Shown here: positions 7,688-15,782 of the stretch, in pieces | Numbering within the stretch: position 1 is the first letter of the stretch | Layout of the letters: the number at the start of each line of letters is the position of its first letter | Origin: CAIKZJ01 sp964626015 | Lineage (GTDB): Bacteria > Bacteroidota > Ignavibacteria > Tepidaquicellales > Tepidaquicellaceae | Assembly: GCA_964626015.1 (NCBI GenBank) | Contig: CAZVCC010000046.1 | Coordinates: 1 to 25,409, forward strand | Direction: 5' to 3' | Length of the DNA stretch: 25,409 nt | Position numbers and translations under genes: made by a program | The notes under the pieces: generated by a model | Told to the model about the DNA's origin: nothing | Database searches by the model: none | The model's input: the letters and a program-made list of their open reading frames with translations, nothing else

Positions 7688-8713
7688 CTATTTGAATTTT
7701 GCCTTTACCTTAAACTCTTCCATATTTATAAACTCATTATAAACCCTAAGAGCCTCGGGTGATGAGTCCACTCGCATATTAGAAATTGACCCGTCTGCAT
7801 TATCAAAAGATGAATGCCAGTACGAAATAGCTTTTAATCTTGGAAACTTTCCGCTGAGCACCGTTTCAAACGCGTCCCTTATCCAGTCAGCCTTGTTCCC
7901 CGCACTCGGGTCTTCAACCACCCCAAACTCTGCTATTGCAATCGGTTTAACCTTTGAAAGTTTTTCCAGCTCCCTGTATGCATTCCTGAAATAAGGAAAG
8001 AAAAATGCCCACGGCCAGCCGACTTTCTGAGAGCCGTAAACACTCATTCCTAACCAGTCAATATATTCATCCCCCGGATAATAAGATTTAAACCTGTTCC
8101 AGTCGGCATTCGGCTCTGATACTGCATTCACGTGATACATCCACGTTAAATTGTCTGCCCCCGCCTCTCTCATCAGCTCCACTACATGCCGGTGCGCATC
8201 TTTGTACAAATCCGCACCCTCTTCTTCAAAATTAAATGCGCCGCTCCATGGAAACCAGTTACCGTTCATCTCAGGTGCAAATTCTACAAGTATTGGCTTG
8301 CCGAATCTCTTCGCATCCTTTGCCCACCTAATCAAATCTTCGTCAAAATTTCCGTCAGCGATTTTATCCAACCCATAAACAGGATCGGGTCTTCCCATCC
8401 CCCAGTCGCTGCGAGGCATTATTCTTATGTAAGGTATTGAATTAAACTCTGCTACCGACCTCGCTTTTTCCATTGGAAATTTAATTCCGTAAAACCAGCT
8501 GTTTGAAAAACATATCCATACTGGCTGTGTTCCCGTTATGTTAAGGTATTCTTGTATCCTTTCCGTAGTTAAGCTGTCTTCTGTATTCCCCATGTCGGGA
8601 AATACTCCCGCATATATTCCGCTCGTCGGAGGCACAAGCTTCTGCCCTTTTTGAGCATTTGCCGAATTCGTGAACGTAATTATTGCTATAAACAAAATCA
8701 ATAATCTAATCAT
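7688..8713 (-). CDS. Secreted GH26-like glycoside hydrolase (beta-mannanase family)
   Basis: Starting at the ATG at 8713 gives 341 aa with a signal peptide of residues 1-20 (cleavage after ANA, before QKGQ). The chain reads as a GH26-type TIM barrel: the general acid/base is Glu148 in EFAPEMNGNWFPW and the nucleophile is Glu262 in AIAEFGV, with WLGMSVYG between them. Family members hydrolyse beta-1,4-mannan or related beta-glucans; the actual substrate cannot be told. There is no T9SS tail or carbohydrate-binding module. An ATG 13 codons upstream is possible, but the chosen start puts the signal peptide at the N-terminus. The gene overlaps the upstream methyltransferase by 8 bp, implying translational coupling. 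Confidence 0.85.
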   Translation of the reverse strand: MIRLLILFIAIITFTNSANAQKGQKLVPPTSGIYAGVFPDMGNTEDSLTTERIQEYLNITGTQPVWICFSNSWFYGIKFPMEKARSVAEFNSIPYIRIMPRSDWGMGRPDPVYGLDKIADGNFDEDLIRWAKDAKRFGKPILVEFAPEMNGNWFPWSGAFNFEEEGADLYKDAHRHVVELMREAGADNLTWMYHVNAVSEPNADWNRFKSYYPGDEYIDWLGMSVYGSQKVGWPWAFFFPYFRNAYRELEKLSKVKPIAIAEFGVVEDPSAGNKADWIRDAFETVLSGKFPRLKAISYWHSSFDNADGSISNMRVDSSPEALRVYNEFINMEEFKVKAKFK

Positions 8714-9521
8714 TTGTATTCCTTGCTGTAAAGTTAAGAAAAGCGTCTGCACTAAATAAATTGAATGTTATTTTTAATAAGTTGTAAATAAAACTCTTGT
8801 TTGAAAGCGGATATGAAAACTTTATTCTCCCGACATCTTTAAACCCGCTCTTTATCAGCGTTTCCCTCAGCGTCTTCGAAGTGAAAAAACTTCTGTGATA
8901 TAGCGGATGGTTCCCGCCCCTCCATTTATTTCCGCTTAGTCTAAACTTAATGCTGTTCAAATTTGGTACTTCTACCATCAAATAACCGTTAGGAGAAAGC
9001 AATTCTATTATCTTTCTTAATTCATCTATCGGCTCTGTTATATGCTCAAGAACATGCCACATCGTTATCATGTCATATTTCCTTCCTTCGTTTATCAGGT
9101 CTTTCGTCGTTTTATTGTAAACATCAAGCCCAAACTCATTTCTCGCAAAGTTTAAAGCATTAGCTGAAACATCGATTCCCTCTCCGTGTATTCCCGCATC
9201 CTTGCACGATTTTAAAAACAACCCCGAACCGCATCCTATATCAAGTAATCTAAAATCCTCTTTTAGTGAAGCAAACTTTTTTATTAATCCCGTCCGCTGT
9301 TCGTTTATCTCAAATATCTCTCTTAAATGTTCAAACTTTGAGCCCTCCTTGTAATCGTCCCCTCGAAACTCTATCTGATAATAATCTTCATATATTTCGC
9401 TTTCATCTGGCGGGTTCAATAGATATGTCAATCCGCAGGTTTTACACCTTACTATGAGAAATTCTTCTTCTTTTATCCTCAGTGTATTCTCTCTGCTTTT
9501 GCAGTTTGGACAGGGTCTCAA
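8706..9521 (-). CDS. Class I SAM-dependent methyltransferase with N-terminal zinc ribbon
   Basis: This 271-aa protein has an N-terminal four-cysteine ribbon (Cys4, Cys7, Cys26, Cys29) and a Rossmann-type methyltransferase domain with the SAM motif LLDIGCGSG (92-100), an acidic GEGIDVS strand and a MWHVLEHI motif typical of the Methyltransf_23 group. Such proteins often act in cell-surface sugar or lipid modification, but the substrate is unknown. The first codon is TTG: no in-frame ATG lies upstream before the cysteine ribbon would be lost, so a TTG start is needed to keep Cys4. It overlaps the glycosidase gene by 8 bp and diverges from the HMA gene across 65 bp. Confidence 0.85.
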   Translation of the reverse strand: MRPCPNCKSRENTLRIKEEEFLIVRCKTCGLTYLLNPPDESEIYEDYYQIEFRGDDYKEGSKFEHLREIFEINEQRTGLIKKFASLKEDFRLLDIGCGSGLFLKSCKDAGIHGEGIDVSANALNFARNEFGLDVYNKTTKDLINEGRKYDMITMWHVLEHITEPIDELRKIIELLSPNGYLMVEVPNLNSIKFRLSGNKWRGGNHPLYHRSFFTSKTLRETLIKSGFKDVGRIKFSYPLSNKSFIYNLLKITFNLFSADAFLNFTARNTND

Positions 9522-9586
9522 TGTAGATGAATTATTAAATTTCTTTGATTCTAAAAATAAACTATTTTTATAAAAATAATTAATAT

Positions 9587-9796
9587 ATGGCAGAAATAAA
9601 ATTCAAGACAAACATTAATTGCAATCACTGTATTGGTAAGGTTACACCAATTCTTAACTCGGATGACGGTATTAGCGAATGGAATATTGACTTAAATAGC
9701 GAAGATAAAATTCTGACTGTTAAAGGGGATAAACCCGATGCCGATAAGATCGTAACGGCTCTTTCAGAGGTTGGATATTTTGCCGAAAAAGTGTAA
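9587..9796 (+). CDS. Heavy-metal-associated (HMA) domain protein, copper-chaperone-like
   Basis: This 69-aa protein is a single HMA fold (beta-alpha-beta-beta-alpha-beta). Cys12 and Cys15 form the CNHC metal-binding pair in the NINCNHCIGKV loop, and the chain ends in the usual VGYFAEKV strand. Small proteins of this kind carry Cu(I) or similar soft metals to P-type ATPases, but no such transporter is in the window, so the partner is unknown. The stop codon (9794-9796) directly abuts the stop codon of the convergent sufT gene (9797-9799), with no terminator between them. Confidence 0.9.
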   Translation: MAEIKFKTNINCNHCIGKVTPILNSDDGISEWNIDLNSEDKILTVKGDKPDADKIVTALSEVGYFAEKV

Positions 9797-10180
9797 TTAA
9801 ATAAATCCTAATTCGTACTTTGCCTCTTCTGACATGTTGTCGAAACTCCACGGCGGGTCAAAGGTTATTTCTACTCGGGCATCGTTTACCATTGGATGCT
9901 CCCTTAGTTTTTCTTGTACTTCCCCCGGTAGCGTTCCCGCTACTGGACAGGCTGGCGATGTTAATGTCATCACAACAAACACGTCTCCGTTAGTCGCAAG
10001 ATTTATATCGTAAATCAAACCCAAATCATAAATATTAACAGGGATTTCAGGGTCAAAACAGTTCTTAAGTACTTTTATAACTTCTTCTTTCAGTACTTCA
10101 AGGTCAACCGTCTTGCCTTCGTTCACAGCTTCTGTTTTCTTCTCTTCTTTGTTTATATTTTCTTCTTCCATGTCTTTCAA
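9797..10180 (-). CDS. sufT: SufT-type Fe-S assembly factor (DUF59/MIP18 family)
   Basis: This 127-aa protein carries a DUF59 domain in residues 30-127: CFDPEIPVNIYDLGLIYDI, the TLTSPACPVAGTLP segment with the conserved Cys, and RVEITFDPPW. In suf operons this domain is called SufT and helps mature Fe-S proteins under high demand. The first 28 residues are a charged, low-complexity Glu/Lys tail. It is the last gene of the suf run, 14 bp after sufE. An alternative ATG (residue 4) is possible. The stop directly abuts the HMA gene stop. Confidence 0.88.
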   Translation of the reverse strand: MKDMEEENINKEEKKTEAVNEGKTVDLEVLKEEVIKVLKNCFDPEIPVNIYDLGLIYDINLATNGDVFVVMTLTSPACPVAGTLPGEVQEKLREHPMVNDARVEITFDPPWSFDNMSEEAKYELGFI

Positions 10181-10194
10181 ATAGAACCCCTGAT

Positions 10195-10620
10195 TTAATT
10201 GCTGTTTATATATTGTTCCGCGCTTCTTTTCATGAATTTTATCATCGATACAAGTCCGTTCGACCTCGTCGGAGAAAGATGCTCTTTCATTCCTATCTTA
10301 TCTATAAATTCAAGTTTTGCGTTTATTATGTGTTCTGGCTCTTTGCCCGATAAAACCCTCACAAGCAGCCCAACAAGCCCCTTTGTTATTATCGCATCGC
10401 TGTCTGCCTCAAAGTATAGCTTTCCGTCTTTATATTCCGTGTGCAGCCATACTTGCGAAACGCAGCCTGCAACTTTATTCTCTTCTGTTTTATGAACTGG
10501 GTCCATCGGTTTCAAACTCTTTCCAAAATCTATTATGTATTCATACTTGTCTTCCCAGTTATCAAAGAACGAAAAATCTTCTACTATCGCCGCTTCGGTT
10601 TTTTCAATCGTTTCTTCCAT
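10195..10620 (-). CDS. sufE: SufE sulfur acceptor for SufS
   Basis: This 141-aa protein accepts persulfide sulfur from SufS and passes it to the SufBCD scaffold. The acceptor cysteine is Cys53 in VAGCVSQVW, followed by GLVGLLVRVLSGK and the LSPTRSNGLVSMIKFMK helix of the family. Its ATG lies 3 bp after the sufS stop, so the pair is likely translated together. Length is normal for SufE. No sufU is present, so this is the SufS-SufE type of desulfurase pair. Confidence 0.95.
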   Translation of the reverse strand: MEETIEKTEAAIVEDFSFFDNWEDKYEYIIDFGKSLKPMDPVHKTEENKVAGCVSQVWLHTEYKDGKLYFEADSDAIITKGLVGLLVRVLSGKEPEHIINAKLEFIDKIGMKEHLSPTRSNGLVSMIKFMKRSAEQYINSN

Positions 10621-10623
10621 ACT

Positions 10624-11841
10624 TTATGATAACATTTTCTTTGCCTTTTTTACTCCGTCAACTAAAGCATCTATCTCGCTTTTAGTATTATACATCCCAA
10701 ACGAGGCTCTCACCGTTCCCGGTATTCCAAATCTGTTCATTAACGGCTCTGCACAATGATGACCCGTTCTTACAGCAATACCCTGTTTATCAAGTATTGT
10801 CCCCGCGTCATAAGGATGTATTCCATCTATCAAAAACGATATTACACCGGTCTTATTCTTTGCATTGCCTATCAATCGAAACCCTTCTATTTCTTTTAGC
10901 TTTTCAGTTCCGTAATTCAAAAGTTCGTCTTCATATTTCGCAATATTCTCAAGCCCGACTTTCTTTACGTATTCTAACGCTTCCGGTAAAACTATAGCAC
11001 CGCATATATCTGGCGTGCCTGCTTCAAATTTATAAGGCAGCTCATTATACGTTGTCTTTTCAAATGAAACACTCTTTATCATATCGCCGCCGCCCTGATA
11101 AGGATTCATTGCGTTCAGTAATTCTTCTTTTCCGTATAACACGCCTATTCCCGTAGGACCGTAAACTTTATGTCCCGAAAAAGCAAAGAAGTCAGCATCG
11201 AGTTCCTGAACGTCAACCTTTGAATGCTGCACCGCCTGCGCCCCGTCTATCATCACAACCGCCCCTGCGTCATGAGCATACTTAACTATTTTCCGTACAG
11301 GGTTCTTTGTGCCGAGCGCATTAGACGTATGCCCCGCTGCAACAATCTTTGTCTTTTCGCTTAAAAGCTTTTTATATTCTTCAATTATCAACTCCCCTTC
11401 ATCGGTCACGGGTATAACTTTAAGCTTTGCATTCTTCCTCTCGCAAAGCATCTGCCATGGTACTATGTTAGAGTGATGTTCTAAGTATGTGACAATTATT
11501 TCATCACCCGCCTTAATAAACTTGTCTCCGTATCCGTAAGCAACAAGGTTTATCGCCTCTGTTGTTCCTCTCACGAATACAATTTCATTGGTTGTCTTTG
11601 CATATATAAATTCAGCAACTCTCTTCCGCGCATTCTCATACAAGGTCGTAGCACTGTCGCTCAGGAAGTGTACCCCCCTGTGTACATTGCTGTTCTGTTC
11701 TGAATAGTATTTTGCTATCGCATCAATGACAACCTGCGGCTTGTGTGTCGTCGCAGCATTATCAAGGTATATCAGGTCTTTTCCGTAAACCTTTTGCTTT
11801 AGTATTGGGAAATCTTCTCTTATTTTTTCAACGTCTATCAT
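10624..11841 (-). CDS. sufS: SufS cysteine desulfurase
   Basis: This 405-aa PLP enzyme takes sulfur from cysteine for Fe-S cluster building. Key features are the start MIDVEKIREDFPIL, the catalytic His123 in YLEHHSN, Lys225 in FSGHKVYGPTG (PLP Schiff base), and Cys363 in RTGHHCAEP (persulfide-forming). The GHHCAEP loop is the group II (SufS/CsdA) form rather than the IscS form. It is separated from sufD by 54 bp and from sufE by 3 bp. Length and motifs are complete, with no sign of decay. Confidence 0.96.
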   Translation of the reverse strand: MIDVEKIREDFPILKQKVYGKDLIYLDNAATTHKPQVVIDAIAKYYSEQNSNVHRGVHFLSDSATTLYENARKRVAEFIYAKTTNEIVFVRGTTEAINLVAYGYGDKFIKAGDEIIVTYLEHHSNIVPWQMLCERKNAKLKVIPVTDEGELIIEEYKKLLSEKTKIVAAGHTSNALGTKNPVRKIVKYAHDAGAVVMIDGAQAVQHSKVDVQELDADFFAFSGHKVYGPTGIGVLYGKEELLNAMNPYQGGGDMIKSVSFEKTTYNELPYKFEAGTPDICGAIVLPEALEYVKKVGLENIAKYEDELLNYGTEKLKEIEGFRLIGNAKNKTGVISFLIDGIHPYDAGTILDKQGIAVRTGHHCAEPLMNRFGIPGTVRASFGMYNTKSEIDALVDGVKKAKKMLS

Positions 11842-11895
11842 CGGGCTGTATCATGCAAATTCGTAATATTAAACATTTTCTTTTAGTCAAAATTT

Positions 11896-13173
11896 TTATC
11901 CGAGCTTTTTATCTAAAGTCTTTATCAGCAGCTTTTTCAGTTCTTCGTTCGCAACCTCGTCTATTATTTCATGAGCAAACGCAGAAAGCAGCAGCTTCTT
12001 CGCCTCCGTCTCAGATATTCCTCTCGACCTTAAATAAAAAACCTCATCGGGATTTATCTGCCCCGTCGTTGCACCATGGCTGCATTTAACGTCATCCGCA
12101 AATATTTCAAGCTGCGGTTTTGAGTTAATAGTTGCCTCATTCGAAAGTAGTATGTTTGTGTTCGTCTGGTATGCATTCGTCTTCTGTGCATCCTGCCTTA
12201 CCATTATCTTTCCGTTGAAAACTCCCGTACCTTCTTCATCAAGCAACCCTTTATAAAGCTCGTTGCTGTGGCTGTTTGGTTTTGCATGGTCTGCAAGTGT
12301 ATGGTTGTCAATTAGTTGTTTCCCTCTTACAAGATAAAACCCTCTGAAATAGCAGTCTATTCCCTCTCCGTTTAATACAGAGTTTAAATTATTTCTTAAA
12401 AGACTTCCGCCCCATGAAACAACCGTTGAATAAAATCTGCTGTAGTTTTTCTGCTCAACCTGCGTTGTTCCAATATGATACGCTTCGGCTCCTTCGTTTT
12501 GTATTTTATTGTGATGAAGCTCTGCATTATCACCGAGAAATATTTCTGTTACGGTGTTTGAAAATGAAGAGTGCTTTGAATTTGCATAGAAAACCTCGCT
12601 CACATCACCTTTTCCCCCGGTTTCAACAACTATCAGGTTTCTGTGGTTTGCAAATACATCTTTTTCAGACTCTTCTATAAAATTTATTATTACAACTGGT
12701 TTTTCTATTTCCGCATTCTTTGGTACATATACAAGAAGACCGCTGTTTATCATCGAAGTGTTCAGCGCTGTGAACCCGTCAGCTTTATCATTTGCGTATT
12801 TCCCGAAATGCTCTTCAAACACCTTTTCGTGACCCGCGGCAATAGCATCGGCAAAACTTCCTATGAATATCTTATAATTCTTTTCTTGAATCCTTGAAAG
12901 TTCTTTAGCATACTTTCCGTTATATATCACAATAATATTAGCATCGAATTTATACTCAGCGAGTTTTTCTATCGCATGCTTGTTAACCTTTGGCTCAGCA
13001 ACTAATGTAAACTGCGTGTTTACTATTGCGCTTACGTTAGTAAACCTCCACTCTTCATGGCTCTTTGTAGGAAACCCCGTCCGCTCGAGTGTTGACAGTG
13101 CATCCTTTCGTTTGCTTTCAAGCGTTTTTGATTCGTGCTTTAGGTTAGTGTTTAGTATTTCTTTTAAACCCAT
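11896..13173 (-). CDS. sufD: SufD subunit of the SufBCD Fe-S scaffold
   Basis: This 425-aa protein pairs with SufB and SufC to form the Fe-S scaffold complex. The C-terminal half carries the signature KPQLEIFADDVKCSHGATTGQ, with Cys364 and His366, and an LRSRGISETEAKKLLLSAFAHEI segment shared with SufB. The His in SHGAT corresponds to the conserved SufD histidine implicated in cluster formation. The N-terminal half is more divergent, as usual for SufD. The ATG lies 2 bp after the sufC stop. Confidence 0.94.
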   Translation of the reverse strand: MGLKEILNTNLKHESKTLESKRKDALSTLERTGFPTKSHEEWRFTNVSAIVNTQFTLVAEPKVNKHAIEKLAEYKFDANIIVIYNGKYAKELSRIQEKNYKIFIGSFADAIAAGHEKVFEEHFGKYANDKADGFTALNTSMINSGLLVYVPKNAEIEKPVVIINFIEESEKDVFANHRNLIVVETGGKGDVSEVFYANSKHSSFSNTVTEIFLGDNAELHHNKIQNEGAEAYHIGTTQVEQKNYSRFYSTVVSWGGSLLRNNLNSVLNGEGIDCYFRGFYLVRGKQLIDNHTLADHAKPNSHSNELYKGLLDEEGTGVFNGKIMVRQDAQKTNAYQTNTNILLSNEATINSKPQLEIFADDVKCSHGATTGQINPDEVFYLRSRGISETEAKKLLLSAFAHEIIDEVANEELKKLLIKTLDKKLG

Positions 13174-13175
13174 AC

Positions 13176-13931
13176 TTATGCCCCTACGCTTTCTTCCTTA
13201 ATCCAGTCATATCCTTCTTCTTCAAGATGCAGTGCCAGATTCTTATCTCCCGATTTCACTATCCTGCCGTTGTATAAAACATGAACAAAATCAGGTACTA
13301 TATACTCAAGAAGTCTCTGATAGTGTGTTATCACAACGAACGCATTATCCTTGTTTCTAAGTTTGTTCACTCCATTTGCCACTATTCTTAAAGCGTCAAT
13401 ATCAAGCCCCGAATCCGTCTCGTCAAGTATTCCAAGCTTCGGCTCAAGCATTGCCATCTGAAATATTTCGTTTCTCTTTTTCTCTCCGCCGGAAAAACCA
13501 AAGTTCACGTACCTCTTTGTCATTTCAACATCAAGCTCTACAAGCGCAGCTTTTTCTCGGAGCCTCTTCATGAATTCCTGTGCTTTCATCGGCTCAAGAC
13601 CGTTGTGCTTTCTAATCTCATTAATAGATGTTTTCATGAAATTAGTTGTTGATACTCCGGGTATTTCTATCGGATATTGGAACGCAAGAAATATTCCTTC
13701 TCTTGCTCTTTCCTCTGCCTCTATCTCTAACAAATTCTTCCCGTCGTAAATAACCTCACCCTCCGTAACTTCATATCCTTCGCGCCCTGCAAGTACCGAT
13801 GCCAGCGTTGACTTTCCCGAGCCGTTCGGTCCCATGATTGCATGGACTTCGCCCTTCTTAACTTCAAGGTCTAATCCCTTTAAAATTTCTTTTCCTTCTA
13901 CCTTTGCCTTTAATCCTTTTATTATTAACAT
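13176..13931 (-). CDS. sufC: SufC ATPase of the SufBCD complex
   Basis: This 251-aa ABC-type ATPase drives conformational change in the SufBCD scaffold. It has Walker A GPNGSGKST (34-42), the SufC-specific signature FSGGEKKRNE (146-155), Walker B LGILDE (166-171) with TDSGLDIDA after it, and the switch His203 in VITHYQRL. It acts in the cytoplasm rather than as part of a transporter. The gap to sufB (111 bp) holds a 7-bp tandem repeat, and the ribosome site is only a weak purine-rich stretch, so translation may depend on the leader structure. Confidence 0.97.
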   Translation of the reverse strand: MLIIKGLKAKVEGKEILKGLDLEVKKGEVHAIMGPNGSGKSTLASVLAGREGYEVTEGEVIYDGKNLLEIEAEERAREGIFLAFQYPIEIPGVSTTNFMKTSINEIRKHNGLEPMKAQEFMKRLREKAALVELDVEMTKRYVNFGFSGGEKKRNEIFQMAMLEPKLGILDETDSGLDIDALRIVANGVNKLRNKDNAFVVITHYQRLLEYIVPDFVHVLYNGRIVKSGDKNLALHLEEEGYDWIKEESVGA

Positions 13932-13984
13932 ATTTATTATTTATTTCTTTTTTAATATTTAATTATGTTCTTCTGTTTTTTCCA

Positions 13985-14040
13985 ACAACTGACAACTAAC
14001 AACTGACAACTAACAACTAACAACTAACAACTAACAACTG
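13985..14040. repeat. Eight copies of a 7-bp tandem repeat, ACAACTR
   Basis: The 56 bp read as eight consecutive ACAACTA or ACAACTG heptamers (G-ending copies are numbers 1, 3 and 8). They fill the gap between the sufB stop (14043) and the sufC start (13931) and would be transcribed on the minus strand as YAGTTGT. Short heptamer arrays of this kind are known in cyanobacteria as STRR repeats; similarity here is of form, not proven descent. The copy number may vary between strains. Confidence 0.95.
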
Positions 14041-14042
14041 AA

Positions 14043-15479
14043 TCACCCCACGCTTCCTTCCAGCGATATCGCCAGAAGTTTCTGTGCCTCAACCGCAAAC
14101 TCCATCGGCAGTTGATTCAGCACTTCTTTTGCATAACCGTTCACTATCAGCGCCACAGCATCCTCTTCCGATATACCTCTTTGCTGGCAGTAAAATAAAA
14201 TATCTTCGCCTATCTTCGATGTAGTTGCCTCATGCTCAACAGTTGCCTTCTTGTTTTTAATGTCAAAGTAAGGAAATGTGTGAGCCCCGCATTTGTCACC
14301 CATCAGAAGCGAATCGCACTGCGAAAAGTTTCTTGCACCCTCAGCACCTTTTGCAACCTTAACTAGCCCTCTGTAGCTGTTCTGGCTCTTTCCCGCCGAT
14401 ATCCCCTTCGAAACAATCCTGCTCTTCGTGTTCTTTCCTATGTGTATCATCTTCGTACCAGTGTCGGCTTGCTGCATGTTGTTCGTAAGTGCAACGCTGT
14501 AAAACTCACCAATCGAATTGTCACCCTTTAAGATTACGCTTGGATACTTCCATGTTATAGAACTTCCCGTCTCTACCTGCGTCCAGGATATCTTTGCACC
14601 CTTCCCGCAGATTCCTCTCTTCGTCACAAAGTTGTATATTCCGCCCTTTCCGTCTTTGTCGCCCGGATACCAGTTCTGCACTGTCGAATATTTTATTTCC
14701 GCACCGTCCATCGCTATCAGCTCTACGATTGCCGCATGCAGCTGATTCTCATCTCTCATCGGTGCCGTGCATCCCTCAAGATACGAAACGTATGCACCCT
14801 CATCTGCAATTATCAGTGTTCTTTCAAACTGTCCCGTATTAGCTGCATTTATTCTGAAGTAAGTTGAAAGTTCCATCGGACATCTTACGCCTTTTGGTAT
14901 GTAAACAAATGAACCGTCGCTGAATACCGCCGAATTCAAGGCGCCAAAAAAGTTATCTGTATATGGCACAACCGAACCAAGATACTTCTTAACTAATTCC
15001 GGATGTTCTTTTATCGCATCACTTATAGATGAAAATATTATACCTAAATCACTCAGCTTCTCTCTGTACGTCGTCATAACTGAAACACTGTCCATAACCG
15101 CATCCACAGCCACACCCGCTAAAAACTGCTGCTCAACAAGCGGAATGCCGAGCTTTTCGTAAGTTTCCTTAATCTTTGGGTCAAGATCGTCAAGCGAGTT
15201 CAGCTTGTTTTCTTTCTTCGGAGCTGCATAGTATATAACATCTTGATAATTAATTTTCGGATAGTGTACATTTGCCCATTGCGGCTCTTCCATCTTCAGC
15301 CAGTGCCTGTATGCCTTAAGTCTCCAGTCAAGCATAAATTCCGGCTCGCCCTTTTTCTTAGAAATGAATTTAACAACGTCTTCATTCAATCCCTTCGGAA
15401 GTGTTTCCATATCTATATCCGTCGTGAACCCAAACTCATAGTCACTGCCTATTTTTTCCAGAATAATATCGTCACTCAT
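14043..15479 (-). CDS. sufB: SufB subunit of the SufBCD Fe-S scaffold
   Basis: This 478-aa protein is the main scaffold subunit that receives sulfur from SufE and builds the cluster with SufC and SufD. Diagnostic segments are PKGVRCPMELSTYFRIN, YLEGCTAP, the SYRGLVKV stretch, and GDKCGAHTFPYF with Cys397, which corresponds to the essential E. coli Cys405. They are followed by EHEATTSKIGEDILFYCQQRGI (the conserved acidic residue lies near 425). It is the first gene of the suf operon; the IscR-like palindrome at 15520-15534 lies 41-55 bp upstream of its ATG. Length is typical of SufB. Confidence 0.97.
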   Translation of the reverse strand: MSDDIILEKIGSDYEFGFTTDIDMETLPKGLNEDVVKFISKKKGEPEFMLDWRLKAYRHWLKMEEPQWANVHYPKINYQDVIYYAAPKKENKLNSLDDLDPKIKETYEKLGIPLVEQQFLAGVAVDAVMDSVSVMTTYREKLSDLGIIFSSISDAIKEHPELVKKYLGSVVPYTDNFFGALNSAVFSDGSFVYIPKGVRCPMELSTYFRINAANTGQFERTLIIADEGAYVSYLEGCTAPMRDENQLHAAIVELIAMDGAEIKYSTVQNWYPGDKDGKGGIYNFVTKRGICGKGAKISWTQVETGSSITWKYPSVILKGDNSIGEFYSVALTNNMQQADTGTKMIHIGKNTKSRIVSKGISAGKSQNSYRGLVKVAKGAEGARNFSQCDSLLMGDKCGAHTFPYFDIKNKKATVEHEATTSKIGEDILFYCQQRGISEEDAVALIVNGYAKEVLNQLPMEFAVEAQKLLAISLEGSVG

Positions 15480-15519
15480 TTTTATATAACTTGTTTATTT
15501 TTCAGTATAATAGAAAACA

Positions 15520-15534
15520 GGACTATTTTAGTCC
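15520..15534 (-). promoter_or_regulatory. IscR/Rrf2-type palindromic operator candidate upstream of sufB
   Basis: On the minus strand this reads GGACTAAAATAGTCC, a perfect palindrome with 6-bp arms and a 3-bp centre. Its inner GACTAAAATAGTC matches the core of the E. coli IscR type-1 consensus (GACTRWWWYAGTC) at every position, although the outer flanks do not match. It lies 41-55 bp from the sufB ATG and just upstream of a TATTATACT stretch that could serve as the -10, so a bound Fe-S-sensing repressor would block the promoter. The regulator itself is not in the window. Confidence 0.6.
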
Positions 15535-15610
15535 CATTTATAATCTTTAAACCCAAACCCCCTTCAAAAAGTTCACAAATGAACTTCAATATGCATAAAA
15601 TCGTATTTTT

Positions 15611-15662
15611 CCCCTCATTCCCCCCTCATTCCCCCCTCCTTCCCAAGGTCTCCTTGGGAAGG
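15611..15662. repeat. C-tract repeat with G-quadruplex potential and adjoining hairpin
   Basis: Bases 15611-15644 are four C-tracts (4, 6, 6 and 3 C) separated by three 5-nt spacers (TCATT, TCATT, TCCTT), so the minus strand fits a G-quadruplex motif. Overlapping it is a perfect 11-bp stem, CCTTCCCAAGG (15638-15648) and CCTTGGGAAGG (15652-15662), with a 3-nt loop. There is no T-run on either side, so it does not look like a terminator. It sits in the 303-bp gap between the divergent sufB and sigma-factor genes. It may be a dispersed intergenic repeat of this genome. Confidence 0.8.
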
Positions 15663-15782
15663 CATCAAAAGTTACTCTAATAAAATTCATGCCCTTCATG
15701 TAACTTTATCTCTGAATTATTTATATTCTCTTTTGCGACCTTTTGCACCCCAAAAGCGTCTTATATACAAACGTTAATATTA

